64,000 nt of DNA from CAVTLG01 sp963735495 (GTDB lineage Bacteria; Chloroflexota; Ktedonobacteria; Ktedonobacterales; Ktedonobacteraceae). The notes beneath the pieces were generated by a model. The model was not told where the DNA came from. It made no database searches and saw nothing but the letters and a program-made list of their open reading frames with translations. Positions 59,868-64,000 of the stretch are shown here, one piece after another; positions within the stretch are counted from its first letter, which is position 1; the number at the start of each line of letters is the position of its first letter. A program made the translations under genes and the position numbers. Where the stretch lies: assembly GCA_963735495.1 (NCBI GenBank), contig CAVTLG010000002.1, positions 1-64,000 on the forward strand, in the 5' to 3' direction.

Positions 59868-60059
59868 ATGCATCATCCCTCACGATCAACCCCGCGCGGC
59901 TTTGCACGCATGACGCCAGAACGTCGGAGAGCCTTGGGAAGCAAAGGGGGACGCACATCGCAGGAGCGTGGAACGGCTCACCAATGGACGGTGGAGGAAG
60001 CGCGAGATGCGGGGAAGAAAAGCGCTCGCCAGGCACACCATCGACGCTCTCCCCAGTGA
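59868..60059 (+). CDS. KGG-motif stress protein
   Basis: GAAAGGAAA precedes ATG 59868. The 63-aa, very basic and hydrophilic product reads RGFARMTPERRRALGSKGG, then ERGTAHQWTVEEARDAGKKS, the repeat of GsiB-like general-stress proteins (KGG domain). Such proteins are intrinsically disordered hydrophilins. It stands alone. Confidence 0.85.
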   Translation: MHHPSRSTPRGFARMTPERRRALGSKGGRTSQERGTAHQWTVEEARDAGKKSARQAHHRRSPQ

Positions 60060-60788
60060 AGAACAGGTGCAGCATCGAGATGGTTGGAGGCAGGCAGTGT
60101 CGAGTATCTCCCTGATAGAATGTTAGTCCCACTATGACCGTGAAAAAGAGCAACCAGGCTGGCAATCGGGAATCCGTGATCGATTGTTCCTGGCTTGCTC
60201 GTCTGTCATTGCAGATTTAGCTTTAAACACCACTTTTATGTTGATTTTCTCTCTCTTCTTCTTACACATCGCAAGACTTCTTTCTCTTTCAACGAGGCTT
60301 CAGACTACTCCAAAAGCGTTCATGTGGGAACCACCCCCAGAGCCAGCGAGCTACCAAAGAGAGGCAAGGGATCGCTGAGACGGAAAAAGACAACTCCTTG
60401 CCTCTTGATCCTGTAGCACTCCCAAACGAGAACAGATTCAGGAGCGACCAACTACAGGCGACAAGGAACCAACCATACGAGCCGGTTCCCTCTTGTCTGC
60501 TATTTGCCCTGAATGCATTGCCGCAGGAATCGCCACCGGGAGCCAGACGAGAGGGAACTGATAACCCGGCCTGTTCCCTCTCATTGCTCTTTTTCTCTGG
60601 TTGGCACACTCAAATGCACACGGTTTCTCGTTCCATGATCACACCATCGTAATGTGACATTTTCTGTAATAGGACCCTTCTCCCTATTCACCTAATTTTT
60701 TCTCTGCGATCCACGCATCGACGCGGAGTTTTAGGGACTGCCTCAAGAGCTGGAAGCTTGCTCTTTTTTGACCAGAGCGGCAAGGCTC
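60060..60788. other. non-coding spacer with an inverted repeat
   Basis: No supportable gene. GTTCCCTCTTGTCTG (60485-60499) and CAGACGAGAGGGAAC (60544-60558) form a 15-bp inverted repeat with one mismatch and a 44-nt centre. It could be a repeat element or a transcript end. Confidence 0.5.
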
Positions 60789-61313
60789 TCATTTTTCGAG
60801 AGAGAAAGGCGCTCGCACCGTGTGAATATGAAACGCTGCCGCCTCTAATGCGCGCTGGATACGTTCATATGGGTCCAGGTCTGCTGTCACATACATCACT
60901 CCCAATGCAATTTTTGCCCCGGAACCGATGGCATCATACCCATGGGCGACCTCCATCAGATGATAATCGCCTTCTCATTGAAACAATCTCCCCTGAAAAC
61001 CAATGAGGACATGTCCTCCCAGCTCTTCGTCGTTATACCTGGCTTTCCTGAAACATTGCCTGATGGTTTGCACAAAGACGGTTGCCAGATAGTGTTCTAT
61101 GTTCATGCGCTTTGGATCATAGGCTGGAGGATGGAACGAGTGGATCAACAGTTGCCTCATTCTGGGGTTTCCTGCACATCCCATGAGCACGTTGTCCTGC
61201 TTCCAGACTTTCCTATCTGTGCGCGTATCTATCTGATTGGAATCACAAACTGCACTATCCCCTCCCATATACACGACTCCTTGTTTATCAACACAACCTA
61301 CAATACAGGTCAT
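60789..61313 (-). pseudogene. proteasome-beta-like Ntn hydrolase interrupted by TGA
   Basis: ATG 61313 follows GGGAAGG. The protein begins MTCIVGCVDKQGVVYMGGDS, the Ntn-hydrolase start with Thr2 as likely nucleophile after Met removal, then TRTDRKVW and GCAGNPRMRQLL. After LIGFQGRLFQ an in-frame TGA (60975-60977, codon 113) occurs. The same frame continues EGDYHLMEVAHGYDAIGSGA, KIALGVMYVT and so on to TGA at 60789. The continuation is perfectly family-like, so the TGA probably replaced a sense codon. Stand-alone proteasome-like hydrolases of this kind occur in phages and diverse bacteria. Either inactivated or a sequence error; recoding cannot be excluded. Confidence 0.8.
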
Positions 61314-61445
61314 AGACGAAATTTCCTTCCCTGTTGATTTCTTGGTTTTTGCTCCACATCATCTGTTGAAAGACCATCACCTCTGCTTCACCCTCGAAAA
61401 AGAGATGATTTGATAAGGAGGAACGACAGAAAACGCCCGTTGGAT

Positions 61446-61491
61446 GCAGAGAGCACGAGCGTGAAGGTCAAGAAGGTCTCCTGCTCTCTGC
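61446..61491 (-). terminator. 10-bp inverted repeat between two minus-strand genes
   Basis: GCAGAGAGCA (61446-61455) and TGCTCTCTGC (61482-61491). It lies 100 bases past the stop of the 61592-62242 gene and upstream of the Ntn hydrolase; a transcript end is the simplest reading. The rest of 61314-61591 holds no gene. Confidence 0.4.
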
Positions 61492-61591
61492 TATCGTCCC
61501 CTCTCGCTCCTCCCTACCAAACCATCTCTTTCTTCATTCAATTAGTCATAATGGGACAATTTTTTCTTTTGCTCCTTTTTCTCATATTCCT

Positions 61592-62242
61592 TTATAGGTG
61601 ATCCCACTCATCGTGGATATGGATCGTATCGTGTCGGTACGTTCGCAAGAGGATCGCGTAGAGGAGCCCTTTGATCTCACGGACGCATGCTGCGCAGCGC
61701 TCATCCATCTCTCCGTGTTTCCCAATCCTCTGCTTGACCTCCTTCATGCGATCAAGCGCCAGCTTCACCGCAGCGATATTCTGCCTCCCCTTCCCATAGC
61801 GCAGTGCCGTCTTCAACCATGTGGTGAGGCTCTCTACCAGTTTTCTCGGATGACGTACACCGCGAAAGTCCATGCCGTTATACACCAGCTCCAATTGCTC
61901 CTTGAACTGGCCTGTATCCCCCTTGGACCAGGACCATCGATCCGCATCCTCAGCAAGCGTCTTGAGGATGCGCCGAGCTGAGGCAAGATCTCGGGGAAGG
62001 TCCTGGCCCAAGACGGGTCTGAGTGCGTAATAATAGTGCTGCTGGTTGGTCTGATAATCAGCCTCAGACGCGCTGCGTACCTTGCAAGCTAGGTAGCAAG
62101 AGGGCTTGCTCCTCTGCCTGTGAACAACAAAGATATCGACCTGCCTCCCCCTGATCCTTTTCCCGGCATACCGTTTCGCCGGGTGGGTGTCGTTTGGAGA
62201 GGCAAGAGACCACACAGTGACGTTCTTTGGAAACCCAAACAT
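61592..62242 (-). CDS. hypothetical protein following a small HTH gene
   Basis: 216 aa, basic at the N-terminus (KRYAGKRIRGRQVDIFVVHR) with a strand-rich first third, then mostly helical (LVESLTTWLKTALRYGKGRQ). A Cys pair (RCAACV) is near the end. I do not recognise a family. It starts 6 bases after the small HTH gene and is surely co-transcribed with it; a two-gene unit of this kind could be regulator plus effector, but no toxin-antitoxin signature is visible. Confidence 0.5.
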   Translation of the reverse strand: MFGFPKNVTVWSLASPNDTHPAKRYAGKRIRGRQVDIFVVHRQRSKPSCYLACKVRSASEADYQTNQQHYYYALRPVLGQDLPRDLASARRILKTLAEDADRWSWSKGDTGQFKEQLELVYNGMDFRGVRHPRKLVESLTTWLKTALRYGKGRQNIAAVKLALDRMKEVKQRIGKHGEMDERCAACVREIKGLLYAILLRTYRHDTIHIHDEWDHL

Positions 62243-62248
62243 CGCAGC

Positions 62249-62485
62249 TTATCCTTCTTTGAGAACGACATCAACGGTAGCCAGCGTCAGATCCCATTTG
62301 CACTCCAGCAGTTCTGCGAGCGCCGCAAGAACCTGTTCTGCCTCGGCTTTCTCGACAGGCAATCCTCGCAGCATATCGTAGACAACACCATTTCCTACAC
62401 CGGCCTTTGCTGCCAGCGTTGGGATCTCGAAGGGATACTGCCTTCTGAGTTGCGAGCATGTCGGATTTGGCATCCTCCCGCTCAC
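62249..62485 (-). CDS. small helix-turn-helix protein
   Basis: GTG 62485 (ATG 62473 as alternative). The 78-aa product holds a helix-turn-helix, IPTLAAKAGVGNGVVYDMLR followed by GLPVEKAEAEQVLAALAELL, close to the Cro/C1 pattern in which a conserved Gly-Val turn precedes the recognition helix. It likely autoregulates the two-gene unit with the unknown 216-aa protein downstream. Confidence 0.65.
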   Translation of the reverse strand: MSGRMPNPTCSQLRRQYPFEIPTLAAKAGVGNGVVYDMLRGLPVEKAEAEQVLAALAELLECKWDLTLATVDVVLKEG

Positions 62486-62660
62486 CTCTTTTCTCTTCTT
62501 TCACGCTGAATCAGACATCATTAAGAGTATACGTCTACTTGATCTGTTGAGAACATGCCTCGGGAATTTTCTGAGCTGCTTGTTTCTCCCCAGGAATGCC
62601 GATTTCCATGGCCTATTCCTCACATGGGAGTATTGCAAGATCCAACACCTCATGCTCGTG

Positions 62661-63536
62661 TCATGCTTCCTCCAAGCCAGGTTTCTTCGCCCCTCTTCCT
62701 GCTCCTCTATACCCCCACACCGTTAAGCCAAACGAGGTGCAGGTATACTCAGGAAGTTGGAGGTCAATCAAGGTGGAATGATACAGATCGTGAAAGGTTT
62801 CCTCTGAGAGGATGCCTTCTTTCAGCAGGGAGGGTTTGAGCAGTGAAAAAGCTAACTCAAGGTCTTTGAACGATTGGTACCACAACGGTTCCCCTGCCGA
62901 TGAGTCGATCACAAAAGGCCGCTTCCCAATACGCTGAAAGCCTGTTTGCTGCAACAATCTTGCGAGCATGTGCACGATGCCACTCGAACGTCCATCCACG
63001 GAAAAAGACTGCCCCATCTTCCTCAACATCTCAAAATACGAGCCGCTGAGCAGTTGCAGGCTCTCACTATTTGAGGTCCACCATTCCAGTTCGCAGAGGC
63101 GTACGATCCCTCCTGGCTTGAGCAGACGCGCACATTCCGCTAGGAACGGGGACCAAGCATCCCGATGCAGAACGCTGAACAGCAAACGAGCATTGATGAG
63201 ATCGAAGGTTCCATCGGCAAAGGGCAACGGTTTCGTGATATCTATCTGCTCAAAGGAGACATTCTTCAACCGCTGAGAGCGGGCAGTTGCATTGGCGTAA
63301 TCGATCATGGTGCGACTGAGATCCACACCCGCAACGTCCAGATGAGGATAGTGAAAGGCGACATCACAGGCCCATTTGCCAGGGCCACAGGCCATATCGA
63401 TCACCTTTTCCACATGAGAGAGATCTGGTTCCTCGGGAAAGAGTCCTCCCATGGCCTCCGTAAAGAACATGTCCTGTTCGTTGAGCCGGACGATTTCGAT
63501 GGGATTTTCTACATTGATTGGATACTTACTTGCCAT
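62661..63536 (-). CDS. class I SAM-dependent methyltransferase
   Basis: AAAGGTAGCAGG precedes ATG 63536 (291 aa). The motifs are in order: motif I VIDMACGPGKWACDVA, post-I LDVAGVDLSRTMIDYA, motif II DGTFDLINARLLFSVL and motif III LLKPGGIVRLCELEW. The C-terminal 110 residues form a cap. The substrate is unknown; UbiE/small-molecule-type enzymes share this pattern. It overlaps the end of the response-regulator frame upstream by about 10 bases, so the two are probably co-transcribed. Confidence 0.9.
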   Translation of the reverse strand: MASKYPINVENPIEIVRLNEQDMFFTEAMGGLFPEEPDLSHVEKVIDMACGPGKWACDVAFHYPHLDVAGVDLSRTMIDYANATARSQRLKNVSFEQIDITKPLPFADGTFDLINARLLFSVLHRDAWSPFLAECARLLKPGGIVRLCELEWWTSNSESLQLLSGSYFEMLRKMGQSFSVDGRSSGIVHMLARLLQQTGFQRIGKRPFVIDSSAGEPLWYQSFKDLELAFSLLKPSLLKEGILSEETFHDLYHSTLIDLQLPEYTCTSFGLTVWGYRGAGRGAKKPGLEEA

Positions 63537-64000
63537 AGCACCTGCTACCTTTCTTGTCGTGAGTACTTGGTCGTTGAGAGAGCGTCCCGAGATGGGAATG
63601 CGCGACCGCAATCAGTTCCTGGGAAGTCCATGGCTTTGTCAGGTAATCCTTTGCGCCCGCAAGACGGCCTTTGAGACGATCAACTGCGCCGTCTCGACGT
63701 GACACCATCACAATGACGGTCCTGTTCAACTGTGACTTCGTTTTGAGGCGACGTGCCACTTCATAGCCATCCAATTTGGGTAAGCCAATGTCCAGGAGAA
63801 CGAGGTCTGGTATCCGCGCTCTGGCTCAGTCAACCAGCGCAGGGCTTCCACGCCATCTGGAAAACCCTTCACCTCAAAGCCCTCTCGACACAGGCACATT
63901 TCTACGATGGTACGCACCGTGGGAGAATCGTCAATCACCATAACAAATGCCCCAGATAGGGTCGCGACGTTTCGAGTACCGCTTGTTATCGGCTGATCGT
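63526..64000 (-). pseudogene. response-regulator receiver domain, frameshifted, open to the right edge
   Basis: The first frame (to 63726) carries VMVIDDSPTVRTIVEMCLCR (acidic pocket) and GFPDGVEALRWL. The second frame (63830-63526) carries PDLVLLDIGLPKLDGYEVAR (phospho-acceptor Asp), VIVMVSRRDGAVDR and AKDYLTKPWTSQEL (conserved Lys). A one-base shift near 63815-63826 joins them into a normal receiver. The frame remains open upstream of VMVIDD to the window edge, so the domain may be the C-terminus of a larger protein or start at ATG 63941. Phosphorelay signalling is the expected role. Confidence 0.7.

Noticed and set aside
1..64000. tRNA or rRNA genes
   Set aside because: No cloverleaf with conserved T-loop GTTCRANNC context or rRNA segments were noticed by eye; a covariance search would be needed to be certain.

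Overview
The window looks like an accessory, mobile-element-rich stretch of a Ktedonobacteria-type (Chloroflexota) genome or large plasmid. This is an inference from gene content: a BTAD/SARP-type regulator, several XRE-NB-ARC and XRE-NACHT proteins, a Tn554-like recombinase set, IS607, IS4, ISAzo13 and IS66 families, and a Gram-positive-style PrgI/VirB4/TraG conjugation block. No rRNA or tRNA gene was seen, so taxonomy cannot be fixed from the window.

Layout. (1) 1-2864, minus strand: two decayed tyrosine recombinases of Tn554 TnpA/TnpB type. (2) 3164-16902, plus strand: a co-directional module of mostly unrecognised plasmid- or phage-like genes (zinc-ribbon protein, mini ComM-like AAA ATPase, duplicated Cys/His/Asp protein, WD40 fragment, WGR-nucleotidyltransferase, Sak4-like ATPase). 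Nearly every gap holds a stem-loop shortly before the next Shine-Dalgarno. An IS607-family element (13839-15624) interrupts one of these genes at a GG dinucleotide, and its removal restores a 429-aa frame. (3) 17.4-31.5 kb: flavoprotein, BTAD regulator, a CD-NTase next to a truncated MNIO/DUF692 gene and a PP2C phosphatase, remnants of an XRE/TPR regulator, an XRE-NACHT membrane protein, and an FAD monooxygenase paired with a Pyr4-like integral membrane cyclase. A group II intron 3' end lies between the last two. (4) 31530-37336: a 5.8-kb transposon-like unit with 56-bp inverted repeats and a 5-bp target duplication (AACGA). It carries an SPFH-RHH-ABC operon and no transposase of its own; the only transposase inside belongs to a nested IS4 element with its own 11-bp duplication. 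(5) 37.4-43.9 kb: MITE, IS66 scrap, XRE-NB-ARC protein, a TIR gene with an in-frame amber codon, a MazG-like gene divergent from a TetR regulator, an ISAzo13 element with a classical slippery heptamer, and a transposase tail. (6) 44.1-55.7 kb: a type IV secretion/conjugation operon (VirB6/TrbL-like, CHAP-C39 hydrolase, pilin-like, PrgI, VirB4, TraG, replication-relaxation protein, wHTH). (7) 55.7-64 kb: metabolic and miscellaneous genes (beta-hydroxyacid dehydrogenase-like, MFS, DAPG-hydrolase-like, bicupin, KGG protein), an interrupted proteasome-like Ntn hydrolase, a small HTH gene with an unknown partner, a methyltransferase, and a frameshifted response regulator at the right edge.

How it fits together. 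The conjugation block and the plus-strand module of part 2 probably belong to one conjugative element: same strand, similar base composition, DNA-handling functions. The middle is a landing zone for transposons and immune-like STAND, TIR and CD-NTase genes. At least ten genes need a single-base frame change or contain one in-frame stop. Either the island is decaying or the assembly carries indel errors; raw reads would decide.
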